A stretch of DNA of 64,000 nt, taken from positions 1-64,000 of the forward strand of contig SCOE01000021.1 in the NCBI GenBank assembly GCA_005503065.1. The letters run 5' to 3'. The notes beneath the pieces were generated by a model. That model saw nothing but the letters and a program-made list of their open reading frames with translations, made no database searches and was not told where the DNA came from. Origin of the DNA: Comamonadaceae bacterium ALPHA2B. GTDB taxonomy: Bacteria; Pseudomonadota; Gammaproteobacteria; Burkholderiales; Burkholderiaceae_C. Shown piece by piece: positions 16,962-25,619 of this stretch. Every line of letters starts with the position of its first letter. Position 1 is the first letter of the stretch. The position numbers were made by a program, and so were the translations under genes.

Positions 16962-18365
16962 ATGAGCACATTCAGCTATCAACGAAACATTCGCGCGGGC
17001 GCCAGCTACGACCTGGTCGTGGCAGGCGGCGGACCCGCCGGCAGCGCAGCGGCCATCTGCGGCGCGCGCCTGGGCCTGCGCACCCTGCTGGTCGAAGCCA
17101 CCGGCTGCCTCGGCGGCATGGGCACCTCGGGCCTGGTGGCCTCCTTCGGGCCCGTGTCGGACGGCGAACGCATGCTGGCCGGCGGCTTCATGCGAGAGCT
17201 GCTGGACCGAATGTGGAAGGAGAAGGCCTTCGGTCCCCACGTGGTACCCGAGTTCCTGAATGCGCAGCTCAACCGGTGGGTGCCCTTCAAGCCGGAAGCG
17301 CTCAAGCGCATCCTGGACGACTTCGCGATCCAGGCCGGCGCGGAACTGCGCTTCTTCTCCCGCGTGGCCGACGCCGAGTTCGTCGACGGCCGGGTCCAGG
17401 GCGTGATCCTGTCGAGCGTGGAAGGCCTGGAGTACATCCAGGCCCGGGCCTTCATCGATGCCACGGGCGACGCCGCGCTGGCAGCGATGACCGGCGCGCC
17501 GTGCAAGGTGGTGCTGCGCGACACCGACTCCGTCGCACCGTCCACCCTGTGCTCGCTCGTCGGCGCGATGGACTGGGACGATCCCGCCTACGGCGAGGAC
17601 TGGCGGGGTGTGGACGCAGTCAAGGAACGCGTGCGCAAGGAGCTGGTGCCGCAGGGCATCGAGGACGGCTTCTTCTCGCAGGAAGACCGCTTCTTTCCGG
17701 GCATGAACAAGATCGGCCCGCGAAGCGCCACGCTGAATGCCGGGCACGTGTTCGGGCTCGACCCGCTGTCGGTGCGCAGCCTGAGCGACGGTATGGTGCA
17801 CGGCCGCAAGCTCGCCGTGGAGTACGCCGAGTTCTACCGCCGCTACGTGCCCGGGTGCGAAGACATCGAACTGCTCACCACGGCCCCCGTGATGGGCGTG
17901 CGGGACTCGCGCCGCATCGTCGGCGAGTTCGAGTTGACCATCGAGGACTTCCGCCAGCGCCGGCAGTTCCCGGACCAGATCGCCGTCTACAACCGGCCGA
18001 CCGACGTGCATCCCACCAACACCTCCAGGGCGGAGTACGAGCGCTTCCTGCAGGACTTCCACGGCAAGGACAACCTCGGGCACGGCGGCAGCGTCGGCAT
18101 CCCGTACAGCATCCTCGTGCCCCGGGGTTCGCAGAACCTCTGGGTCGCGGGCCGCTGCCATTCGAGCGACACCAAGGTGCACGGCTCGATCCGGGCGCAG
18201 TCGGCCGCCTACATGATGGGGCAGGCCGCCGCCACGGCGGCCGCGCAGTCGCTGGCCACCGGCCAGCCCGCCTGCGACCTGGACACCCAAGCACTGGTCA
18301 CGCGCCTGCGCGAGGCCGGCGCCTACCTGCCCCAGCAGGCGCTGTCGCGCCATATGACGCGCTGA
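16962..18365 (+). CDS. FAD-dependent oxidoreductase, module 1
   Basis: This is a 467 aa flavoprotein of the FAD_oxidored (PF12831-like) family. The dinucleotide fold is at residues about 15-45 (YDLVVAGGGPAGSAAA, LLVEATGCLGG). The C-terminal FAD contact is LWVAGRCHSSD, followed by a helix rich in AQSAAYMMGQAAA. No membrane segment is present, so it is cytosolic. It starts 35 bp after the Bug gene and is probably co-transcribed. It is a paralogue of the protein at 21708. The substrate is unknown; oxidation of a hydroxy or amino acid delivered by the Bug-linked transporter is a guess. Confidence 0.88.
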   Translation: MSTFSYQRNIRAGASYDLVVAGGGPAGSAAAICGARLGLRTLLVEATGCLGGMGTSGLVASFGPVSDGERMLAGGFMRELLDRMWKEKAFGPHVVPEFLNAQLNRWVPFKPEALKRILDDFAIQAGAELRFFSRVADAEFVDGRVQGVILSSVEGLEYIQARAFIDATGDAALAAMTGAPCKVVLRDTDSVAPSTLCSLVGAMDWDDPAYGEDWRGVDAVKERVRKELVPQGIEDGFFSQEDRFFPGMNKIGPRSATLNAGHVFGLDPLSVRSLSDGMVHGRKLAVEYAEFYRRYVPGCEDIELLTTAPVMGVRDSRRIVGEFELTIEDFRQRRQFPDQIAVYNRPTDVHPTNTSRAEYERFLQDFHGKDNLGHGGSVGIPYSILVPRGSQNLWVAGRCHSSDTKVHGSIRAQSAAYMMGQAAATAAAQSLATGQPACDLDTQALVTRLREAGAYLPQQALSRHMTR

Positions 18366-18407
18366 AGCCCTGCCCGCTTTTCCCGAACCGCCGACAGACA
18401 CCCAGCG

Positions 18408-19622
18408 ATGCTCACCCTCAATTCACATCCCACGGGCAACCACTTCCTGCAGATCCCCGGTCCGAGCCCGGTGCCCGACCGGCTGCTGCGCGCGATGAGC
18501 CTGCCGACCATCGACCACCGCGGGCCCGAGTTCGCCCGGCTGGGCCGCCAGGTGATCGAGGGCATGCAGCGCATCTTCAAGACCCGGCAACCGGTCGTGA
18601 TCTATCCCGCCTCCGGCACGGGCGCCTGGGAGGCGGCGCTGTGCAACACGCTGAGCCCGGGCGACAAGGTGCTGATGTACGAGACAGGGCACTTCGCCTC
18701 GCTCTGGCACCGCATGGCCACCCGCCTCGGGCTGGATGCCGAACGGGTCGCCACGCCCCGCGCCGACCCGCTGCTGCCGCAGGCCGGCCACTGGCGCCAC
18801 GGCGTGGATGCCGAGCACATCGAGGCCCGGCTGCGCGCGGACACCCGCGGCGACATCCGCGCGGTGTGCGTGGTGCACAACGAAACCTCGACCGGTGTGA
18901 CCTCCGACATCCGCGCCGTGCGCGACGCCATCGATGCCGCGGGCCATCCCGCACTGCTGATCGTCGACACCATCTCGGGCCTGGCCTGCGCCGACTACAG
19001 GCATGACGAATGGGGCGTCGACGTCACGGTGAGCGGATCGCAGAAGGGATTGATGCTGCCGCCGGGCATCAGCTTCAATGCGCTGTCGGAGAAGGCGCTC
19101 CACGCCTCGCGCGCTGCCCGCCTGCCGCGCGCGTACTGGGACTGGGAAGAGATCGTGGCCATGAACACCACCGGCTACTGGCCGTCCACACCCAACACCA
19201 ACCTGCTCTATGCGCTGGCCGAAGCCATCGAGATGCTGGATGCCGAGGGGCTGGAGCGCGTGTTCGCGCGCCACCAGCGGTGGGCCGCCGGCGTCCGCGC
19301 CGCCGTGAACGCCTGGGGACTTCCCATCCAGTGCGCCGATCCGCGCCGTCACTCGCCCGTGCTGACGGGTGTGATCACGCCGCCGGGCGTGGATGCCGAC
19401 GAGCTGCGCCGCGTGATCCATGCCCGCTTCGACCTGTCCCTGGGCACGGGCCTGGGCCAGCTCAAGGGCCGCATGTTCCGCATGGGGCACCTGGGCAACA
19501 GCAACGACCTCACGCTGATCGCCATGGTCGCGGGGGTGGAGATGGGGCTGCAATCGCAGGGGGTCGCACTGTCGGGCAGCGGCGTGGAGGCCGCCATGCG
19601 CTTCTTCGGCGACACGCCATGA
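18408..19622 (+). CDS. Class V aminotransferase (alanine/serine-glyoxylate type)
   Basis: This is a 404 aa PLP enzyme of fold type I. The N terminus GPSPVPDRLLRAM and TIDHRGPEF are typical of the alanine-glyoxylate and serine-glyoxylate group. The PLP lysine lies in VSGSQKGLMLPPG near residue 209. The C-terminal domain includes LGTGLGQLKGRMFRMGHLG. It begins 42 bp after the FAD oxidoreductase on the same strand. The gene could feed or drain an amino acid or oxo-acid made by its neighbour. The amino donor and acceptor cannot be read from sequence. Confidence 0.9.
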   Translation: MLTLNSHPTGNHFLQIPGPSPVPDRLLRAMSLPTIDHRGPEFARLGRQVIEGMQRIFKTRQPVVIYPASGTGAWEAALCNTLSPGDKVLMYETGHFASLWHRMATRLGLDAERVATPRADPLLPQAGHWRHGVDAEHIEARLRADTRGDIRAVCVVHNETSTGVTSDIRAVRDAIDAAGHPALLIVDTISGLACADYRHDEWGVDVTVSGSQKGLMLPPGISFNALSEKALHASRAARLPRAYWDWEEIVAMNTTGYWPSTPNTNLLYALAEAIEMLDAEGLERVFARHQRWAAGVRAAVNAWGLPIQCADPRRHSPVLTGVITPPGVDADELRRVIHARFDLSLGTGLGQLKGRMFRMGHLGNSNDLTLIAMVAGVEMGLQSQGVALSGSGVEAAMRFFGDTP

Positions 19623-19730
19623 TCGGCCGCGGCTCTGTCCAGCCCGGGCCGCCGCAGCGGGCCTTGCAGCGTCAGCCGCCGGTCCTGCACCGGGCCGTCC
19701 GCCGATGACGGCATCGGCGCCGCTGGGGCG

Positions 19731-20627
19731 TCAACCCCTGCGTCGCAGGCGCGCGAACGCGTCGGCCACGCAGCCGTGGAAGGCCTGCGCCAACGCCGAC
19801 GGCGGCACGTTGGCATGCCGCACCATGAAGACGTCGTAGGCCGGCCCGCCCTGCAGCGCACAGAAGTCAAGCCGCTCGGGGTTCCACGCCTTGGCCGTGA
19901 GTTCGTCGACGATCGCCACGCCCGCGCCGCAGGCCGCCAGCGCGCAGGCCACCTGGCCGGACCGCACCTCGATCTGCGCCTGCGGCGCGAGGTGATGCTC
20001 CTGCCACCACCGCGCGATGAGGTGGCCTTGCGGCGTGTCGGCGCTGAATGCGATGAGGCGCTCCTTCATGACTTCCTTGAGGCCCACGCTGCGTCGACCG
20101 GCGAAGCGGTGCCCGCGCTCGAACACGCAGGCCAGCGACCAGCGGCCGACCTCCTCGCCGACGAGCAGCGGGTGGTCGATCGGGAGCGTGGAGACGGCGA
20201 TGTCGGCCTCGTTGCGCGTGAGCTGGCCCACCATCTCGCGCACCAGCTGCGTCTCCATGTAGATGCGCGCCGCCGGAAAGCGCGCCGCCAACGCCGATAC
20301 GGCCTGCGGCGCGATCTCCAGGGCGGTGCTGGGGCTGGCCAGCACGCGCAGCGACACGCCGCCGCCTTCGCGCAGATCGCGCGCCTTCTCGTCGACGCGT
20401 TGCACGCCCTGGTAGACGCGATCGACCTCCGCGTAGAGCGCCTGGGCTTCGGGTGTCGGGTGCAGGCGCCCGCGGCTGCGCTCGAAGAGCCGCAGCCCCA
20501 ACTGCAGCTCGATGTGGCCCAGCATGCGGCTGATGCCCGGCTGCGACACGTGCAGAAGGCGGGCCGCATCGGTGATGGAGCCGGCAAGCATGATGGCCCG
20601 AAAGACCTCGATCTGGCGCAGGTTCAT
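19731..20627 (-). CDS. LysR-family regulator, module 2
   Basis: This is a 298 aa LysR protein. The helix-turn-helix is at residues 1-60 (MNLRQIEVFRAIMLAGSITD, HVSQPGISRMLGH) with an effector domain after about residue 90. It is divergent from the second Bug receptor, exactly as the LysR at 14925 is from the first. The two share the DNA-binding domain and the RGRL-PTPEAQ linker. The start is the conserved MNLR; longer frames upstream run into the promoter region. Regulation of the second Bug/FAD pair is inferred. Confidence 0.9.
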   Translation of the reverse strand: MNLRQIEVFRAIMLAGSITDAARLLHVSQPGISRMLGHIELQLGLRLFERSRGRLHPTPEAQALYAEVDRVYQGVQRVDEKARDLREGGGVSLRVLASPSTALEIAPQAVSALAARFPAARIYMETQLVREMVGQLTRNEADIAVSTLPIDHPLLVGEEVGRWSLACVFERGHRFAGRRSVGLKEVMKERLIAFSADTPQGHLIARWWQEHHLAPQAQIEVRSGQVACALAACGAGVAIVDELTAKAWNPERLDFCALQGGPAYDVFMVRHANVPPSALAQAFHGCVADAFARLRRRG

Positions 20628-20637
20628 GGCGGTCGCA

Positions 20638-20656
20638 GCATACCAACATGTTATGC
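20638..20656. promoter_or_regulatory. Putative LysR box, module 2
   Basis: GCATA and TATGC arms flank a 9-base centre that itself contains the palindrome AACATGTT. A further inverted pair, ATACCAA and TTGGTAT, spans the same gap. The site is 11 bp before the LysR start and about 80 bp before the Bug start, as expected for a shared divergent promoter. Confidence 0.5.
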
Positions 20657-20733
20657 ATCGGCGACGGATTGGTATTTGCCGGTATGCCTTGGGCGCGGCA
20701 CCATCCCCGCTCTTGCAAAGGAGACTTCCCGTG

Positions 20734-21711
20734 ATGTTCCCGATCCGCCGCCGCGGCCTGCTCAAGTGCACGGCCGCCGGCGCCTGCGTCCTCGCGACGC
20801 ATGCCCTCGCCGCCCAGGCCTGGCCCACCAAGACCGTCCGCATCATCGTGCCCTTCGCACCGGGTGGCGGCGCCGACTCGTCGGCCCGCGTGCTGGGCGA
20901 CCTGCTCGCGCCCAGGCTCGGTCATGCCGTGATCGTCGAGAACAAGCCCGGTGCCGGCAGCGCCATCGGCGTGGTGGCGGCGGCGCAGGCCCGCGATGGC
21001 CACACGTTGCTCATGGCCAGCAACAGCATGGTCATCAATCCCTCGCTCACGCCGCAGATCGGCTACGACCCCGTGCGCGACTTCGACGCTGTCGGCATGG
21101 TGTCCGAACAGCCGCTGGTGCTGGTGGTGCCGGCCAGTTCGGCCGCCAGGTCGCTCCAGGACCTGCTCGCGCTGGCCAAGGCCAAAGGTGGCCTCACGGC
21201 CGGCAACAGCGGCAACGGCACGCTCGCGCACATCGCCTCTGAAATCTTCGCCGGCCAGGCCGGGCTGCAGATCACGCCGGTGGCCTACAAGGGCGAGAGC
21301 GCCCTGCTGCCGGAGATGATCAGCGGCCTCGTGGACTTCGGCTTCCTCAACCTGCCCAGCGTGGCACCGCACCTCAAATCCGGGCGGCTGCGCGCGCTGG
21401 CCGTGTCCTCGCCGCAGCCGGTGCCGGATCTGCCGGGCGTGCCGACGCTGCGCTCGCTGAACTACCCCGCACTGGAGGTGCAGGGCTGGGCCGCGCTGCT
21501 TGCACCGAAGGGCACCATCCCCGCCGAAGGGCTGAACCGGTTGTCCACGCTGCTGATGGACGCGCTGGCTTCGGAGACGGTGAAGACGCGCTTCGCGGCG
21601 CTCGCCGTCTCGCCCGTGGTCATGAACCGCCAGGCCTCGGGCAAGTTCCTGGAGGCCGAGGCCGCGCGTTACGCCGGCGTCATCAAGGCCCGCGGCATCA
21701 AGGCCGGATGA
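20734..21711 (+). CDS. Bug/TctC-family solute-binding receptor 2
   Basis: This is a 325 aa periplasmic receptor. The signal peptide spans about residues 1-27 and starts with an arginine cluster (RRRG). It is followed by WPTKTVRIIVPFAPGGGADSSAR and ENKPGAGSAIG, the canonical Bug motifs. AAAGGAGA lies 9 bp before the ATG; an in-frame GTG one codon upstream is equally placed. Its last four bases overlap the start of the next FAD oxidoreductase (ATGA), a tighter coupling than in module 1. No permease genes are present. Confidence 0.92.
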   Translation: MFPIRRRGLLKCTAAGACVLATHALAAQAWPTKTVRIIVPFAPGGGADSSARVLGDLLAPRLGHAVIVENKPGAGSAIGVVAAAQARDGHTLLMASNSMVINPSLTPQIGYDPVRDFDAVGMVSEQPLVLVVPASSAARSLQDLLALAKAKGGLTAGNSGNGTLAHIASEIFAGQAGLQITPVAYKGESALLPEMISGLVDFGFLNLPSVAPHLKSGRLRALAVSSPQPVPDLPGVPTLRSLNYPALEVQGWAALLAPKGTIPAEGLNRLSTLLMDALASETVKTRFAALAVSPVVMNRQASGKFLEAEAARYAGVIKARGIKAG

Positions 21712-23039
21712 ACCGCATGCAGGCGACGCAAGCGGGCACGGCACGCAGGTCGGATGTGGGCGAATTGCAGGCCGACGTGCTGGTGTGCGGCGGTGGCGTG
21801 GCCGGCACGATGGCGGCAGTGGCAGCTGCGCGGCACGGCGCCCGCGTGGTGCTGCTCGAGCGCTATGGCTTCCTGGGCGGCAACGCGACGGCCGGCGCCG
21901 TTGCGCAGTTCAACAGCTGGCAGACCGCCAACGGCCGGCCCGTGGTCGCCGGGCTGGCGCAGGAGGCGGTCGAGCGCCTGCGTCGCTACGGTGCGGCCGG
22001 CGAGCACGAGACCTTCGTGATGTCCACCGGCCACCGCATGGACCGCGTGGAGTACGCCCCCGAGGTGCTCAAGCTCGTCCTCGACGACATGGTGCGCGAT
22101 GCCGCCGTGCAGCCGCTGCTGCATGCGAGCCTGCTGGACGTGTCGCGCGCGGGCCGCCGCATCGAGGCGGTGCGCGTCCTCACCAAGGGCGGCCTGCTGC
22201 GCATCCGGCCCGGCGTGGTGGTGGATGCTTCCGGCGACATGGACCTGATGCAGCAGGCCGGCGCGGGCTTCCTGTCGCTGGACGAGGGCGAGGCCCTGCA
22301 GCCCGCCACCATGATGTTCCGCTTCGGGCCGATCGACTTTGCCCGTTTCGATGCGCTCTCGGCCGCCGAGATCGCGGCGCTGGCGCGGCGTGGCTACGAG
22401 GACGGGGCGCTTGCGCGCGCCGCGCTGCACGTGGCACGCAACCCCTGCTCGCAGGACGGCTGGTTCAACGTGAGCCGCCTCGCGATCGATGCGACCGACC
22501 CGCTGGCGCTAGGGCGTGCCGAGATGGAGGGCCGCCGGCAGGCTTGGAACGCGGCCGCTTTCCTGCAGGCGCAGGTGCCCGGCTGCGAGCGAGGACGGCT
22601 CGTGGCCTTCGGCACGCAGGTGGGCGTGCGCGAGACACGCCGTGTGGCCGGCCGGCACGTCCTCACGGCGCAGGACCTGCTGCAGCCGGTGCAGTTCGAC
22701 GATGCGATCGCCGCAGGGGCGTACCCCATCGACATCCACCCGGCGGCAGGCGGCGAGCTGGAATACACGTCGCTGGGCGACGACCATGCCTACCAGATTC
22801 CGTTTCGCAGCCTGTGCCCCGATGGCCTGGACAACGCCCTCGTCGCGGGCCGCGGCGTGTCGGCCACGCACCAGGCGCTGGCGGCGATCCGCGTGATGAC
22901 GATCTCGATGGCGGTGGGCCAGGCCGCGGGCACGGCGGCGGCGATGGCCGCGCAGGCACCCCGTGGCGCCACGGTAGCGTCGGTGGACATGCCCGGGCTG
23001 CGGCGCGTGCTGCAGGCGCGCGGCGCGCTGCTGGCCTGA
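21708..23039 (+). CDS. FAD-dependent oxidoreductase, module 2
   Basis: This is a 443 aa flavoprotein of the same family as the one at 16962. The FAD fold is near residues 22-60 (ADVLVCGGGVAGTMAA, LLERYGFLGGNAT), and the C-terminal part has ALVAGRGVSATHQALAAIR followed by an alanine-rich helix. It is translationally coupled to the Bug receptor by an ATGA overlap. No aminotransferase follows it; instead the convergent CoA-transferase gene ends 25 bp away. The reaction is unknown. Confidence 0.88.
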   Translation: MNRMQATQAGTARRSDVGELQADVLVCGGGVAGTMAAVAAARHGARVVLLERYGFLGGNATAGAVAQFNSWQTANGRPVVAGLAQEAVERLRRYGAAGEHETFVMSTGHRMDRVEYAPEVLKLVLDDMVRDAAVQPLLHASLLDVSRAGRRIEAVRVLTKGGLLRIRPGVVVDASGDMDLMQQAGAGFLSLDEGEALQPATMMFRFGPIDFARFDALSAAEIAALARRGYEDGALARAALHVARNPCSQDGWFNVSRLAIDATDPLALGRAEMEGRRQAWNAAAFLQAQVPGCERGRLVAFGTQVGVRETRRVAGRHVLTAQDLLQPVQFDDAIAAGAYPIDIHPAAGGELEYTSLGDDHAYQIPFRSLCPDGLDNALVAGRGVSATHQALAAIRVMTISMAVGQAAGTAAAMAAQAPRGATVASVDMPGLRRVLQARGALLA

Positions 23040-23064
23040 GCGCGGGCGCCGCCGGGGCCGTGCC

Positions 23065-24567
23065 TCAGCGCCGGCCCAGCCATTCGGTCCGGCCCGACGC
23101 ACGCGGCACCAGCACCGGGTCGTAGCGCCCCGGCGTGAGCGACATGCGCACCTGCTCGGTCACGCCCTGGTAGGCACCCAGGGCGGTCTCGGCGTGAAAC
23201 ACCTCGGGGTCGAGGTAGGCGTGCGCGGGGCTGCTGTTGGCGCTTGCGTGGGCGTAGGCCTTGTCGAACAGCCCCAGCGTGTAGAGCCACAGCGACAGCC
23301 GGGTGAGCGACACGTGCACGCGCCAGCTGCCGCCCTCCTTCGCGCGTCGCATCAGCGCGGCGACGATGCCGGTGGTGAGCAACCAGGCACCGAGGTAGTC
23401 GTTGACGACCATGATGGTGGGCAGCCTGGGCGCCCGCGGCGTGCCTTCGAGCGTCATCACGCCGGTGACGCAGCCGGCCGTCTGGTCGAAGCCGGGGCGG
23501 TCGGCCCAGGGGCCGGTCCGGCCATGCAGGCTGACGGTCGCGTGCACGATGCCAGGCCGCATGGCGGCGGCCTGCTCGGGCGAGAGGCCATGGCGGTCCA
23601 GGAAGCCGTGGCGCCGGTTGGCATAGAAAACGTCGGCACCGGCGAGCAGGTGCTGCATGCGCGCATGGCCGTCGGGGCCGGCCACATCGAGCAGTGCGGA
23701 GCGCACGCCGACGTTGGCGGTGGCGTACAGCAGGTCGCTCTCGAAGTCGCTCGGACGCCAGATGTTGAGCACGTCGGCGCCGTGCAGCGCCATCGCGCGG
23801 CCGGTGCCGGCACCGGCGATCACGCGGGCCATGCCGAGTGCGCGGATGCCGCTCAGGGGCAGTTGCGGGCTCGGCGCGAAGGGCTCCGGCGGCGCATCGC
23901 CGAGGCGCTCGATCTCGATCAGCGGCAGGTCGCGCAGCGCTTCAGCGTAGTGCGCCTCGGCCAGGAATTCCTCCACCGAGCGCAGCATGGGCATGACCAC
24001 GCCGGCGCGCGCGCATGCCTCTTCGAGTTCGGCGGCCCTCCAGCCGCCGATGGCCTTCGCGACGGCCTGTTCGCTGTCGCTGCAACCCAGCAGGCGCAGC
24101 GCCGACGACTTGAGCCGCGGGTACAGGTTGAGCGGCATCACCCAGCGGCCGTCTCCCGCCTCGTAGAACTTCAGGGTGAAGGGCGAGTCCGGGTCGGCGG
24201 TGTTGCGCGGCGGATGGCCATTGAGCCGCTCCCACTTGCGGTCGTAGAAGGGGCACAGGCGGTGCGGCGCGCGGTGCAGGTCGACCGAGATGTCCTGCCC
24301 GGCGCCACCGCGCGCCCGCCACAACGCCGCCATGGCCACCGACTTGGCCGCCAGGCCGATGCCGGCCGCGGACGCGATGCGGAACACGCTGGGCAGGATC
24401 GGGTCGCGGCCCAGGAAGTCGATGCGGCCGCCGCTGTCTTGGGGGGCCAGTCCGACACCCTGCAGCACGCTGCGCAGGTGGGTGTGGGGGTCGAAGCCCT
24501 CGGCGTGCGCGGCCGGGGATGCGAGGGCACGGAGGATAGCGTCGGTGGTGGGGTGGGCAGAGGTCAT
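23065..24567 (-). CDS. Class III (CaiB/BaiF-like) CoA-transferase, 500 aa
   Basis: The C-terminal two thirds carry the class III CoA-transferase fold. The likely catalytic aspartate lies in PGFDQTAGCVTGVMTLEG, and the family segment NDYLGAWLLTTGIVAAL follows. The N-terminal 200 residues include DISVDLHRAPHRLCP and are longer than in the usual 400-residue enzymes. Such enzymes move CoA from an acyl-CoA to a free acid. The ATG at 24567 has GGAGAGA upstream. It is the third gene of a minus-strand set with a decarboxylase and a dehydrogenase, about 86 bp after the latter. Confidence 0.88.
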   Translation of the reverse strand: MTSAHPTTDAILRALASPAAHAEGFDPHTHLRSVLQGVGLAPQDSGGRIDFLGRDPILPSVFRIASAAGIGLAAKSVAMAALWRARGGAGQDISVDLHRAPHRLCPFYDRKWERLNGHPPRNTADPDSPFTLKFYEAGDGRWVMPLNLYPRLKSSALRLLGCSDSEQAVAKAIGGWRAAELEEACARAGVVMPMLRSVEEFLAEAHYAEALRDLPLIEIERLGDAPPEPFAPSPQLPLSGIRALGMARVIAGAGTGRAMALHGADVLNIWRPSDFESDLLYATANVGVRSALLDVAGPDGHARMQHLLAGADVFYANRRHGFLDRHGLSPEQAAAMRPGIVHATVSLHGRTGPWADRPGFDQTAGCVTGVMTLEGTPRAPRLPTIMVVNDYLGAWLLTTGIVAALMRRAKEGGSWRVHVSLTRLSLWLYTLGLFDKAYAHASANSSPAHAYLDPEVFHAETALGAYQGVTEQVRMSLTPGRYDPVLVPRASGRTEWLGRR

Positions 24568-24653
24568 GCGGTGTCTCTCTCCATACATGGGAGCGTTCGG
24601 GCTGAACCCGAAGGCCTCGAGGTCTGCACGGCTCGGCCTATGCCGCGACGCCG

Positions 24654-25619
24654 TCAGTCCTTGGCCTTGGCCAGGGCCTGAAGGATCGCGATCTGCCGCG
24701 CGTCGCGTGCGCCTTCGAGCTCGGCGCGGGTGTGCCGACCGTACGAGGCATCGGCTTGCTCGAAGATGAGCTTCGTCGTCGCCTCGTCGAAGCGCACCTC
24801 GCGCTGCATCGAGGCCCAGCGCTTTTCCATGCCAGGCCCGAACTGCTGCACGAAGCTGCGCAGGCCGCCGTCGCCACCGCCCAGGTGGAAGGACGCGAAA
24901 GGCCCGTCCACCGCCCAGCGCAGGCCGACCGAGTGGGTCACGATGTCGTCCAGCTCGTCGATGGTGACGACGCCCGCGGCCACCAGCGCCACGCACTCGC
25001 GGAAGATGGCCGATTGCAGGCGGTTGGCGACGAAGCCGCTCACTTCCCTGCGCAGCACCTTGGGCACCTTGCCCACTGCGCGGTAGAAGGCCACGGCCTC
25101 CTTCACCGCCGTGGCCGACGTGTCGTCGCCAGGCACCACCTCGACCAGCGGGATGATGTGCGGCGGGTTGAAGGGGTGGCCGATCAGCAGCCGCTGCGGC
25201 GTGTGCATCTCGCGCGCCTGCTCGGTGGCGGGCAAGGCGGAGCTGGACGAGAGGAACAGCGCCTTTGCCGATGCCGCCGCCTCCACGCGCCGCCACAGGC
25301 CGCGCTTGAAATCGATGCGCTCCGGGCCGCTCTCCTGCACCAGGTCCACACCGGCCACGGCGCGTTCCAGGTCGGGCTCGAAGCGCAGGCGCTCGCCGAC
25401 GCCCGCCCCGGCCAGCGGCGCGCCCAGCCGGGCCAGTGTCGGCATGGCGCGCGCCACGTAGTCGCGCACCTCGGCCTCGACGCCTTCGCGCGGATCGCTC
25501 ACCACCACCGTGAGGCCGTGCGCGAGGAACACCGCCACCCACGAGGCGCCGATGACGCCGACCCCGACGACCGCCACCGTGCGGTAGCGTTGCAGCACGT
25601 TGTTGTGGTCTTCGCTCAT
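24654..25619 (-). CDS. 3-hydroxyacyl-CoA/L-carnitine dehydrogenase-type NAD enzyme
   Basis: This is a 321 aa protein with an N-terminal Rossmann fold (VAVVGVGVIGASWVAVFLA, residues about 15-33) and the catalytic histidine in LIGHPFNPPHIIPLVEVV. The C-terminal 3HCDH domain (SGFVANRLQSAIFRE) is followed by a shorter tail. Fatty-acid enzymes, L-carnitine dehydrogenase and lambda-crystallin-type enzymes share this layout, and the HPFNPPH motif is common to them. Its start codon overlaps the decarboxylase stop (ATGA), so both act in one pathway. Oxidation of a beta-hydroxy acid or its CoA ester to the beta-keto form is likely. Confidence 0.88.
   Translation of the reverse strand: MSEDHNNVLQRYRTVAVVGVGVIGASWVAVFLAHGLTVVVSDPREGVEAEVRDYVARAMPTLARLGAPLAGAGVGERLRFEPDLERAVAGVDLVQESGPERIDFKRGLWRRVEAAASAKALFLSSSSALPATEQAREMHTPQRLLIGHPFNPPHIIPLVEVVPGDDTSATAVKEAVAFYRAVGKVPKVLRREVSGFVANRLQSAIFRECVALVAAGVVTIDELDDIVTHSVGLRWAVDGPFASFHLGGGDGGLRSFVQQFGPGMEKRWASMQREVRFDEATTKLIFEQADASYGRHTRAELEGARDARQIAILQALAKAKD

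Noticed and set aside
24568-25542. N-terminal extension of the CoA-transferase frame
   Set aside because: It overlaps the dehydrogenase gene in another frame; the ATG at 24567 has a good ribosome site and family start.
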